A stretch of 15,831 nt of DNA from Phycisphaerae bacterium (lineage in GTDB: Bacteria; Planctomycetota; Phycisphaerae; UBA1845): the NCBI GenBank assembly GCA_021604825.1, contig BQJS01000108.1, positions 1-15,831 of the forward strand. Reading direction: 5' to 3'. The notes beneath the pieces are model-generated. The model was not told the origin of the DNA, did not search any database, and worked only from the letters and a program-made list of their open reading frames with translations. Both the position numbers and the translations under genes were made by a program. Positions 7,840 to 14,700 of the stretch are shown here, piece by piece (positions within the stretch are counted from its first letter, which is position 1; every line of letters begins with the position of its first letter).

Positions 7840-8048
7840 TCAGATTGATACGCCACATTCCGGGCAACGCGGTTCGGGCAGTTCTCGTGTGTCGTAACCA
7901 CAATATGCGTAGATTGACATCCCCCTAGCAAGGTGGCCCAGGATCTTTGATTTTTTGGGAGGCGATGATCGAAGCTCGAATTGGCAACCAAGCGAGCGAG
8001 GCACGAAGCAATCAGAATCGAGACCCCAAGTTTGAAAATTTGGGGCAC
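7840..8048 (-). pseudogene. Decayed zinc-ribbon membrane protein (frameshifted remnant)
   Basis: The minus strand ending at TGA 7840 encodes YCGYDTRELPEPRCPECGVSI, which closely resembles the planctomycete ribbon 'CxxCGYDLRGLPEPRCPECG'. The first expected cysteine is a tyrosine (TAC, one transition from TGC), leaving three of four ligands. Upstream in a different frame, from GTG 8048, lies a membrane-helix-like stretch (KLGVSILIASCLARLVA). Joining the two needs a frameshift between about 7920 and 7960. Neither frame alone gives a convincing protein, so I read it as a relic rather than a live gene. Confidence 0.45.
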
Positions 8049-8099
8049 TCGCGGCCGCTTGTGATTTCGGTGTCAAGCTGATGTGTGAGAAATGACGAA

Positions 8100-8173
8100 T
8101 ACGCCACGCAGGACTCGAACCTGCAACCTTCGGTTCCGTAAACCGATGCTCTATCCAATTGAGCTAGTGGCGC
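8100..8173 (-). tRNA. tRNA-Arg (anticodon ACG)
   Basis: Folded by eye on the minus strand: acceptor GCGCCAC pairs with GTGGCGT (one G-U), D stem GCTC/GAGC, anticodon stem TCGGT/ACCGA with loop TTACGGA, T arm GCAGG-TTCGAGT-CCTGC, discriminator A. Total 74 nt. The anticodon is ACG (plus-strand 8137-8139), read as arginine CGN after A34-to-inosine editing, which normally requires TadA. CCA is not encoded; the bases after the discriminator are TTC. Confidence 0.95.
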
Positions 8174-8526
8174 TTCTGGTGCGACTTTGGAGCCACAAAA
8201 CGGCCTTTTTGTCCTCGAATCGGCTGGTCTTGCCACTGTTACTGCCGGTGATTTCCTGCCAATCGAGGGGATAGGTTTACCGCTTTCGGCGTATTCGGTC
8301 AACGGGTGATGGCCAGTTTCCAGCGCTTTGAGTGGGGGGACTGGCGCTTGATCCGGCTTGGTTGGCGTAATCCCGGCCTTCTTTCCGATAAGAGATTTCA
8401 ATCGTTCTGTATTGCCGCCTGATTTTTGAGGCGTTGCATGGGCGTCGGGTCCGGGCTGGCTTCGACTTCAATATTGGCTGCAAATGGCCTTTTCTAGAAT
8501 TGTCGGATCGGTGGAAACCGGTGTCT

Positions 8527-8616
8527 GCCCAATCTTGTTCGAGTCGCCTGTCTGGTTTGGATGGCCGGTCTGGTTTGAGTCGCCTGTCTGGTTTGGATCG
8601 CCAGGTTGATTCGAGT
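8527..8616. repeat. 18-bp tandem repeat, about five units
   Basis: Units start at 8527, 8545, 8563, 8581 and 8599. Units 2 and 4 are identical (CGCCTGTCTGGTTTGGAT), unit 3 differs by four bases (GGCCGGTCTGGTTTGAGT), and the outer two (ending TTCGAGT or ATTCGAGT) are degenerate. The period is a multiple of three but no good gene covers it. Confidence 0.75.
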
Positions 8617-8774
8617 TGGTTTTGGGGTTGGCCGGACTCTCTGTTTTATCGATGATGATGGTCCCATGTCCCGATCGGTCGGATTCGGAGCGCGTGGGAT
8701 TCCCCCGACATACACAGTCCGATTATTGCTCGCTTCGGCGATTGGGTTGATTCGGACATTGGCTGGTTCAGATC

Positions 8775-8794
8775 TTGCCTCCCTTCTGAGGCAA
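8775..8794 (+). promoter_or_regulatory. Hairpin in the lipoprotein leader
   Basis: TTGCCTC (8775-8781) and GAGGCAA (8788-8794) are perfect reverse complements around a 6-base loop, about 55 bases ahead of the lipoprotein start. No T-run follows, so it is not a terminator. It may be an mRNA-stabilising or regulatory stem. Confidence 0.4.
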
Positions 8795-8834
8795 CGGAAT
8801 AGCCGCGTGATCTTGCGCGGACACGATTGGCAAC

Positions 8835-8840
8835 AAGGAG
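8835..8840 (+). promoter_or_regulatory. Ribosome binding site AAGGAG deciding the lipoprotein start
   Basis: AAGGAG lies 8 bases before ATG 8849 and 5 bases before the in-frame GTG 8846. It is the only strong site in the frame and places the start just before the lipoprotein signal sequence. Confidence 0.8.
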
Positions 8841-8848
8841 ATTTTGTG

Positions 8849-11125
8849 ATGGGAATTTTCGACCGCGACCAGACCTGGAGAAACGGTTTAAGCACCGGTT
8901 CATCTCTTGTCGTCGCATGCATGACGTTGGGGTTCATCTGCGGATGCCCGGGTACAACCGATCCACCGCCCGATGGCGATGCGATCGACGGCGATACGAC
9001 CGTTGAAGAGTTCAATGTCGCAGCCGGCGAGACGATGACGGTTGAGAACGATGCCGTCGTCACGGTCAACGGTGACGCGACCATCGACGGCACGCTCGAA
9101 GGCATGGATAGCCGCGTCACCCTTCGCGTCGAAGGCAAGCTGACGATCAACGGAATGATCATGTCGCAGCATGCCGACACCAACGGCGTCGAAGGCGACA
9201 AACCGTTCGACGAGCACGAGGTCGGCATTCACATCATCGTTGGCGACGACGAAGTGACAATCGGTGACACTGCGAAGTTTCACACGACCGGTAGCCTCGT
9301 CATCACGGACGACGAAACAGTACTGGATGGCACACCGGACGAATTCTTCGACCAAGTTGAAGAGATCGCAGAAGATGATCCGCCCACGTTTGCGCCGCTG
9401 CCTCCAGACAACGCCATCTTCGGCGACATGGACACCAATGGAAATATGAACACCAACGGGCAACCCAAGGTGACTGGTCCTGCGATGATGCCAGTGAATA
9501 TCTCTGGCGAATGGCCCGATCCAGATGATCCACCACCGGCTGGCGACAATCCGGTTTGGATCTTCCGCTTCAATGGCGCTCGTCCGCTGAATCTCGAAGA
9601 TTGGACGGTCAACGGTCCGGCCGCACCGAATGGAGCCAACGCTGATCCTGACAACGGTCGCGGTCCGCGTAATGGCAAGAACGGTATGCGGTTGAACATT
9701 TGGAACAATGGTGGGCCGATCAACATCAACAACGTCGTACTCAACATGACCGACGGCGGTAATGGTGGCGACGACATGGACGCATGTGGAAGCGCGACCG
9801 GAAAGCCCGGCGGAAAGAGCGGCAACTTCCGCATGACCGCGTCGGGCGGCATTAACATGACAGGACCACTGACGATCAACCCGGGTATTTCGGGCAGTGG
9901 CGGTAGCGCGACTGTGACCAAGGGCGCGGCTGGTGCGGCTGGCTGTGATGGTGATACCGGCGAATCGTCTACTGCGACCGGCGGGAACGGTGCCGACAAC
10001 CGAAAACGCCTGCTGGCACGTGGCAACGTGACCGGTTTAGCAAACGTAACTATTGGCCCGCTGATCGCTGGCGACGGTGGAGACGCGACGGCTGAAGCCT
10101 GCGACGGCGGACCCGGTTTTGCATGTTGCAGCGGTGGACCAGGCGGTGAAGGAACAGCCAATGCGGGAGACGGCGGCGAAGCTTCGTTGAATGTGACTGG
10201 TCTTCCCGTCACCACCGGTGCTGTTATTGGTGGAGACGGTGGAACCGCTGACGCAACAGGCGGCACTGGCGGTAATGGTGGTAATTGCAAGTTCGGAGAT
10301 GCCGGAGACGGTGGCGCTGGTGGCGGTGCATCGGCCACGGGCGGCAAGGGTGGCAACGCAAGCGGTGGCACGTCCATCGGGGGCGATTCAGGTGATGGAA
10401 CCGGAACTGGTGGCGATGGCGGCGCTGGTGGCGACAGCGGGCTTGGCGATCCGGGAACCGGTGGTGCGATGGGCACCGGAACAGGCGCGGTTCAAGCGGC
10501 TGGCACGGGTGACACCAACGGCACAGATGGTGAACCGGAATCGGTCGATGGTTCAATGGGTGCGAACGGTGGCGATCTTGCGATCTTCATCTTCTGCATT
10601 CCGCCGGGCAACTTTGTGATGCTGCCTGCACCGGGACCGATTGATCCGGGCAAACAAATGGGGCCGATCTTCAACGAAGATGAAACCGAAGAAGTCGGTT
10701 CTGTCGAGTACGAACTCGTCGGAGAAGACGGTCGCGAAACGAACTTCCAGTTTGGCGAGAACCCACCACACATCGGTATCGGTGATGGTGTACTGCGGAT
10801 CGATCTTGCGCAGCTGATGCTCGACGAAGAGTTGCCAGGTGTGATTGGTGGCATCCGCATCGTACCGCTTCAAGGGTTCGGCATTGATGAAACGAATCCG
10901 CTGATGGTGCGGGCGCTCGACGCCAAGGGCGGATTGATTGGCGAACAGATGTTCAGCGATATTCCGACGAACTTTGGCGACCTTGAAAACGCCCAATCGT
11001 TGGAAGCAACATTTGAAACGGTGGCTGGTGATCCCACGCAGGAAGCTGTTCCGGCTGTGTTTGAAATCGAAGCGCCGTTGGGAACTTTCGTAACGATCTA
11101 TCGGATCTACTTGATCGATCCGTAG
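8849..11125 (+). CDS. Large glycine-rich lipoprotein
   Basis: About 758 residues from ATG 8849. The signal sequence has a hydrophobic core (SSLVVACMTLGFI) and a lipobox-like ICGC, with lipidation most likely at C33 before PGTTDPP. Residues ~45-165 contain short VTVNGDATIDGTLEG-like strands reminiscent of beta-solenoid or polymer-like folds. A middle block (~210-300) has 'VWIFRFNGARPLNLEDW' and NG-rich turns. Residues ~300-577 are extremely rich in Gly, Asp, Ala, Thr and Asn, in GGxGG and GDGG runs, with a few clustered cysteines (ACDGGPGFACCSGG). The last ~180 residues form an ordinary acidic globular domain. The layout suggests a cell-surface or matrix protein. I do not recognise a named family. 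It is followed by a strong terminator, so it is probably monocistronic. Confidence 0.83.
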   Translation: MGIFDRDQTWRNGLSTGSSLVVACMTLGFICGCPGTTDPPPDGDAIDGDTTVEEFNVAAGETMTVENDAVVTVNGDATIDGTLEGMDSRVTLRVEGKLTINGMIMSQHADTNGVEGDKPFDEHEVGIHIIVGDDEVTIGDTAKFHTTGSLVITDDETVLDGTPDEFFDQVEEIAEDDPPTFAPLPPDNAIFGDMDTNGNMNTNGQPKVTGPAMMPVNISGEWPDPDDPPPAGDNPVWIFRFNGARPLNLEDWTVNGPAAPNGANADPDNGRGPRNGKNGMRLNIWNNGGPININNVVLNMTDGGNGGDDMDACGSATGKPGGKSGNFRMTASGGINMTGPLTINPGISGSGGSATVTKGAAGAAGCDGDTGESSTATGGNGADNRKRLLARGNVTGLANVTIGPLIAGDGGDATAEACDGGPGFACCSGGPGGEGTANAGDGGEASLNVTGLPVTTGAVIGGDGGTADATGGTGGNGGNCKFGDAGDGGAGGGASATGGKGGNASGGTSIGGDSGDGTGTGGDGGAGGDSGLGDPGTGGAMGTGTGAVQAAGTGDTNGTDGEPESVDGSMGANGGDLAIFIFCIPPGNFVMLPAPGPIDPGKQMGPIFNEDETEEVGSVEYELVGEDGRETNFQFGENPPHIGIGDGVLRIDLAQLMLDEELPGVIGGIRIVPLQGFGIDETNPLMVRALDAKGGLIGEQMFSDIPTNFGDLENAQSLEATFETVAGDPTQEAVPAVFEIEAPLGTFVTIYRIYLIDP

Positions 11126-11155
11126 GCCGTCAGATCCGTTAAGTTGAAATGCTAG

Positions 11156-11195
11156 GGGTGTCGCATCGTGAGTGTCACGGTGTGGCACCCTTTTT
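11156..11195 (+). terminator. Rho-independent terminator of the glycine-rich lipoprotein
   Basis: GGGTGTCGCA (11156-11165) pairs with TGTGGCACCC (11181-11190) with two G-U pairs. The stem continues inside as CGTGA/TCACG around a GTG loop, and TTTTT follows at 11191-11195. It lies 30 bases after the stop. Confidence 0.9.
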
Positions 11196-11302
11196 CATTG
11201 GGTGGATTCTCCTCGGCCATGCAATCGACTTATCGGATGCTTGGCCGGGATGTGTGTCCGGATTAACTCAGCGGTCGCGCAGGTGGGTGAAATCGATAAT
11301 GT

Positions 11303-11332
11303 TTGACCGTCGCGACGGATCGACGCCATAAT
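11303..11332 (+). promoter_or_regulatory. Strong promoter of the sigma-factor gene with palindromic spacer
   Basis: TTGACC (11303-11308, 5/6) and CATAAT (11327-11332, 5/6) are separated by 18 bases. The perfect 12-bp palindrome CCGTCGCGACGG (11307-11318) overlaps the end of the -35 and the spacer. The next ATG, 11339, lies only six bases after the -10, so the transcript should begin at or beside the start codon. Confidence 0.7.
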
Positions 11333-11338
11333 GTTTCG

Positions 11339-11959
11339 ATGACCGACCGGAAGAACCCAGACAACCACGAAGCTGACGAGAGGCGACGCCAGGATGTCGT
11401 CCTGATCCGTAAGGTTCTTTCCGGTGATGAGGACGCCATGCGTGGCTTGGTCACGCGCTACGATCGGCTCATCCGCTATACCATCTTCCAAACCAATCGC
11501 CGACATTGTGAGAGGGACCCTGGTTGGCTCGACGCACGGGCCAACGAGACCTGGACGGGGATTGTCCAGTCGCTGCGGCGGTCGGGGCCCAGCAAGATCC
11601 CACCCCAGATTTCGGGGTACTTCGTCCGAATTGCCAAGAATAAATGCCTCGATGCAGCCAAGCGAGCCGATGCCCGAGCCGTCATTCCCATAGAAGAGGG
11701 CCGTGCCGATCTCGAACCGGCTGAAGTGGACGTTAATCCAGAGTTGCTCCTGCAGGGGGCTGAGGAATTGGAGCGGCTCCAGGAATGCCTTTCGCGCCTA
11801 AGTCCTGAAGAGCAAATGATTTGCGCGGAGATCGGGCTGATCATGGAGCGGCGATGGAAGGAGGCGGCCACCCGTTTGAACCTCGCCGAATCGACCCTCA
11901 GATCGCGGTGGGGGGCGATTCTCGACAAGCTGAAGGGGTGGCTTGAAAAAGAAATCTGA
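11339..11959 (+). CDS. RNA polymerase sigma factor, ECF type
   Basis: About 206 residues. Region 2 spans roughly residues 17-105: LIRKVLSGDEDAMRGLVTRY, then ISGYFVRIAKNKCLDAAKR, the usual DxxxR/K end of sigma2. Region 4 spans about 140-200: ECLSRLSPEEQMICAEIGL, then a helix-turn-helix WKEAATRLNLAESTLRSRW. There is no region 1 or 3, as in ECF factors. ATG 11339 was chosen because the promoter ends six bases upstream and no ribosome site exists, implying a leaderless mRNA; TTG 11303 would lie inside the -35. The gene downstream, at a gap of about 96 bases and without a visible promoter, encodes a one-pass membrane protein that may be its partner. The target regulon is not visible; no second promoter of the same type stands out except that of fic. 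Confidence 0.85.
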   Translation: MTDRKNPDNHEADERRRQDVVLIRKVLSGDEDAMRGLVTRYDRLIRYTIFQTNRRHCERDPGWLDARANETWTGIVQSLRRSGPSKIPPQISGYFVRIAKNKCLDAAKRADARAVIPIEEGRADLEPAEVDVNPELLLQGAEELERLQECLSRLSPEEQMICAEIGLIMERRWKEAATRLNLAESTLRSRWGAILDKLKGWLEKEI

Positions 11960-12055
11960 AATATTCCCAAAAAGTCTCGCGCCTGGGGCCGGTTCCACAG
12001 ACTGATGACATGTAAAGCCAAATACGAGGAACGCCAGAAGAGGTTATCCAAAGTA

Positions 12056-12505
12056 ATGTCCACGATGTCTCATAACTCAATCGAAATGCTCATCGCCAAG
12101 GCCGCTTCGGCCCAGAAGGCGGGTGTTTTCGATCAGACGTCGGTGGACGTTTCCGCTTTGGTGGCACCTGTTGTCAGTTCACCGCTGGTTCGGTTCTATG
12201 AGAAGGCGTTGGTGGGACTCCCGCTGGCCGCCTGCCTCGGAATCGTCATCGGTATCGGCAGCATGTTGGGCGGACCCGGTGGTCAGTCCGATTCGGGCAT
12301 CGCAGGTGTCGGTTCGTTGGTCACCTCGCAAGGACTGGTTGATACAACCGCCGAGCTGTGCAGCCTCGAAAGCGTCACCCGCTGCTTCACCGGACCAGGT
12401 GAAGACATTGATTCGGATTGCGGCTGTGCCGATCTCGATTCAGACGGCGACGTAGATTTGGCCGACTTGGGCACGTATCAACAGATGTACGCGCTAAACA
12501 ATTAG
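12056..12505 (+). CDS. One-pass membrane protein with extracytoplasmic dockerin-like calcium loop
   Basis: From ATG 12056 about 149 residues; the starts at 12005 (17 residues longer) and 12065 are possible. AGAGG lies 12 bases upstream of 12056. A ~50-residue soluble N-terminus precedes one membrane helix (GLPLAACLGIVIGIGSML, about residues 54-71). The C-terminal ~35 residues carry the planctomycete 'CFTGP' motif followed by a canonical EF-hand/dockerin loop DLDSDGDVDLAD, with cysteines nearby (DCGC). The predicted topology is N-in, loop outside. It follows the sigma-factor gene and shares its terminator. An anti-sigma or sensor role is inferred from position only; no zinc-finger anti-sigma motif (HxxxCxxC) is present. 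Confidence 0.7.
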   Translation: MSTMSHNSIEMLIAKAASAQKAGVFDQTSVDVSALVAPVVSSPLVRFYEKALVGLPLAACLGIVIGIGSMLGGPGGQSDSGIAGVGSLVTSQGLVDTTAELCSLESVTRCFTGPGEDIDSDCGCADLDSDGDVDLADLGTYQQMYALNN

Positions 12506-12546
12506 TGCCCCAACAACTCATGTAAAATCGCGTTGGTTGCGCGTTT

Positions 12547-12582
12547 AAGCTCTCGGGTTAACGGGTCCGAGAGCTTTTTTTT
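12547..12582 (+). terminator. Rho-independent terminator after the sigma-factor operon
   Basis: A perfect 10-bp stem, AAGCTCTCGG (12547-12556) with CCGAGAGCTT (12567-12576), has a 10-base loop and a following T-run to 12582. It lies about 40 bases after the stop of the dockerin-like gene. On the minus strand no comparable T-run follows. Confidence 0.92.
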
Positions 12583-12697
12583 GCGCGCATGGGATGAGCG
12601 TCGGATTCGCGCGTAGAGTGAGCCGTACTCACCAGGGTAACTTAGGTGACTTATCCGACGATTTGTTTCCTTTCAAATGTGCTTAACGGGAATCACG

Positions 12698-13417
12698 CTA
12701 AGGGGTTCGAGCCCGTTCAAAATGTTCAACAATTGCTTCGAGGACTTCTTCAAGAGAAGTTCGGGTTCGCTTTCCGCCAACGGTAGCAGGCATAAGATCA
12801 CCCGCTAGCGTGACAAAACTTGAACCAAAAGAAAACGCGCCGAAGAGTGCATGTGTCGCATCGAATAAACTTCTCAAATCCTTGAGACTCACGCTTTCAC
12901 ATTGAACCTTTGATTCACCTGATTCCTTGTTAATCAGTCGGTGTGCGACGTGGTTCGTTCTGATTTTATTCACTCGACAGGCAATTGACCTAACTTCAGC
13001 ATCAAATTTTCGTTCCCGCATAGTCTCTTTATACAGGCGTTGCTTTTGTTCATCGAGCCAATCAGCTTGAGCGATTGCCTTATTGAATGAAATCAAAGTG
13101 TGCGCGTCACGGCCAGTATCATTAACCATGCCATGGATCAAGACGATCGCCATCTCAAAGAAGTTCTCGTAAACGAGGTGCCAGAACTCCATGTTGTTAG
13201 GCCCGTATATATTCTCAAATGGAAAAGGTTTAATAGTCTCAAGAGTATAAATTGTTCCGTGGACTCGGATGATTCGATGCCAAAGGTCGCAGTGCAATTG
13301 ACGATATCGATCAAGAAATGAGTGGGCGAATAGTTGTTCCGGCTTGCAATTGGCAAGTTCCGGATGGCTACTGGCCTGCCATTTCGATAAGTCGTTGAAT
13401 GTTGAGTCCCAATTCAT
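12698..13417 (-). CDS. AT-rich hypothetical protein, possibly HEPN (AbiU2-like)
   Basis: About 239 residues from ATG 13417. The ribosome site GAGGAGG (13425-13431) sits seven bases ahead, so the longer frame to 13612 is rejected. The protein is mostly helical. R153-TNHVA-H159 fits the R(x4-6)H motif of HEPN domains, followed by R160 as in AbiU2-like HEPN proteins (RN-HxAHR), and a helix FFEMAIVLIHGMVND resembles their central helix. HEPN proteins are often RNases in toxin or abortive-infection systems. Base use differs from its neighbours: two 60-base blocks (12961-13020, 13201-13260) have only 24 and 20 G+C, against 37 in fic at 14041-14100. That suggests horizontal acquisition. It may be co-transcribed with fic (226-base gap, no terminator seen). 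The family call is tentative. Confidence 0.6.
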   Translation of the reverse strand: MNWDSTFNDLSKWQASSHPELANCKPEQLFAHSFLDRYRQLHCDLWHRIIRVHGTIYTLETIKPFPFENIYGPNNMEFWHLVYENFFEMAIVLIHGMVNDTGRDAHTLISFNKAIAQADWLDEQKQRLYKETMRERKFDAEVRSIACRVNKIRTNHVAHRLINKESGESKVQCESVSLKDLRSLFDATHALFGAFSFGSSFVTLAGDLMPATVGGKRTRTSLEEVLEAIVEHFERARTP

Positions 13418-13424
13418 CGAGTCG

Positions 13425-13431
13425 CCTCCTC
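13425..13431 (-). promoter_or_regulatory. Ribosome binding site GAGGAGG of the HEPN-like gene
   Basis: A strong Shine-Dalgarno site at 7-base spacing that fixes the start at 13417. It contrasts with the upstream fic gene, which appears leaderless. Confidence 0.8.
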
Positions 13432-13643
13432 TACGACGGGTGGCCCATGTTCTTGCAGGAACCTGAAAGGTGTAACGATAGCAGCCATCTTTACTTGGCG
13501 CAACTAGTGCACTACTTCGCGAGCATTCCTCCTTTGGACATGGGGGAGTCGATGATCTATCTTCAGGTCCATTCCAATCACTTTTGCGAAGACAATGAAC
13601 CGGTTGATTCACATTTCTAAACCATCGTATGCAGGCCGATGAG

Positions 13644-14693
13644 CTAAGCCAACGAATACCATGTCGAGCGGCCTTTGCCGCCTTGTTCTAGGTGGCCGAA
13701 GTTTACTAGATCGATCAGTCGTTTCTTGACTGTGCCTCTTGGTGCGCTCGTTGCCTTGATGATATCTGCGACGCTGATTTGTCCGTGTTCGGCGGCTAGG
13801 TCGAGTATCGTTATTGCAAGTTCCGGCAAACTCGAACGCATGAGCTTTTCGCGCTCGACTTTTTTCTCAAGTGCGCGTTTCTGCTTTTGCAATGATTGCA
13901 GGAAGAAATCGATCCAGGGCGACCAGTCGGGTTTCTTATCTTTGAGGGTTCCTTGCGTTCTTCGCAGCGCGAGGTAGTAGCCCTCCTTGTTCTGTTCAAC
14001 AATGCTTTCGAGCGAAGCGTAGGGAACATAGGCGTATCCGCTCCGCAGTAGGAGCAGCGTCGTCAACACGCGCGAGATGCGACCGTTCCCATCTTGGAAC
14101 GGATGAATTGCCAGGAACACGACAACGAATACGGCGGTGATTAGGAGCGGGTGCGGCGTGCCTTCCTCGATTGCCTTGTTGTACCATGCGACCAATTCCG
14201 TCATAAGGCGCGGCGTATCGAAAGGGGACGCCGTCTCAAAAACGACGCCAACCGATTTGCCCGATGCGTCGAATGCCTCGACGTTGTTCGGGAACTTCTT
14301 GTACTCGCCACGATGCCGCGTGTCCTTGTCGGAGTACTGAAGCAAATTGGCGTGCAATTGCTTGATGTGGTTTTCGGTGATCGCGATGACGTCATGGCTT
14401 GCGAAGATCATGTCCATGACGGCCGCATATCCGGCGACTTCTTGCTCGTCCCGGGTGGCAAACGCCTTGACTTGTACACGCCCAAGCAGTGCCTCAACCT
14501 CACGGTCCGAAAGCTTAGCCCCCTCAATCCGCGTCGATGAACCGACACTCTCGATGGTGGCGATCTTCCGGAGCTGCCGGAGGCGCTCGGGCGCCAATCG
14601 CCCCAATGCTCGCCATGCGCCTTTGAATTCGTCGATTTCGGCGATTAGAGACAAGACATCCGGGCTGATCTGCAGGGAAGAGGTTTCAATCAT
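13644..14693 (-). CDS. fic: Fic-domain protein (class II) with C-terminal winged helix
   Basis: About 349 residues from ATG 14693. The N-terminus (Fic_N-like, SSTRIEGAKLSDREVE) carries the inhibitory motif S-x-x-x-E-G at residues ~53-58, whose Glu blocks ATP binding in class II Fic proteins. The active site is complete, HPFQDGNGR (197-205), with catalytic His197. Fic enzymes transfer AMP from ATP to hydroxyls of target proteins. The last ~60 residues form a winged helix-turn-helix (ISVADIIKATSAPRGTVKKRLIDLV ... GRSTWYSL, given here in part), as in Fic proteins that regulate transcription. The start was chosen from promoter geometry: TATAAT ends seven bases before this ATG. ATG 14699 and TTG 14711 are alternatives. 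Targets are unknown. Confidence 0.88.
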   Translation of the reverse strand: MIETSSLQISPDVLSLIAEIDEFKGAWRALGRLAPERLRQLRKIATIESVGSSTRIEGAKLSDREVEALLGRVQVKAFATRDEQEVAGYAAVMDMIFASHDVIAITENHIKQLHANLLQYSDKDTRHRGEYKKFPNNVEAFDASGKSVGVVFETASPFDTPRLMTELVAWYNKAIEEGTPHPLLITAVFVVVFLAIHPFQDGNGRISRVLTTLLLLRSGYAYVPYASLESIVEQNKEGYYLALRRTQGTLKDKKPDWSPWIDFFLQSLQKQKRALEKKVEREKLMRSSLPELAITILDLAAEHGQISVADIIKATSAPRGTVKKRLIDLVNFGHLEQGGKGRSTWYSLA

Positions 14694-14700
14694 AGCCATA

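Larger units (their letters stand above)
8174..8848. other. Non-coding stretch of 675 bases between tRNA-Arg and the lipoprotein
   Basis: I see no supported gene here. The open frame that runs into the lipoprotein from 8606 lacks a signal sequence and ribosome site, and its minus-strand frames are low-complexity. The stretch holds the near-palindrome ACAAAACGGCCTTTTTGT (8195-8212) just upstream of the tRNA, the 18-bp tandem repeat (8527-8616), and the leader hairpin at 8775-8794. No clear promoter for the lipoprotein could be picked. Confidence 0.6.

Noticed and set aside
8100..8173. tRNA-Arg as integration site of a mobile element
   Set aside because: I found no second copy of the tRNA 3' end, no integrase and no element boundary in the window.
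8012..8401. 129-codon minus-strand frame
   Set aside because: It reads through the tRNA-Arg gene; the LAQLDRASVYGTEGCRFESC stretch is the well-known false translation of a tRNA.
8606..8848. N-terminal extension of the lipoprotein frame
   Set aside because: The AAGGAG site and signal sequence place the start at 8849; the extension overlaps the tandem repeat and has no start signals.
8494..9228. 244-codon minus-strand open frame over the tandem repeat and lipoprotein 5' end
   Set aside because: Low-complexity composition, repeats of QTRQAT derive from the 18-bp array, and it overlaps a well-supported gene on the other strand.
9280..10476. 398-codon proline/serine-rich open frame on the minus strand
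   Set aside because: It is the antisense shadow of the glycine-rich lipoprotein: GGN glycine codons read in reverse as proline. No ribosome site or signal peptide.
13418..13612. 65-residue N-terminal extension of the HEPN-like protein
   Set aside because: The strong GAGGAGG site fixes the start at 13417, and the extension has no domain-like features.
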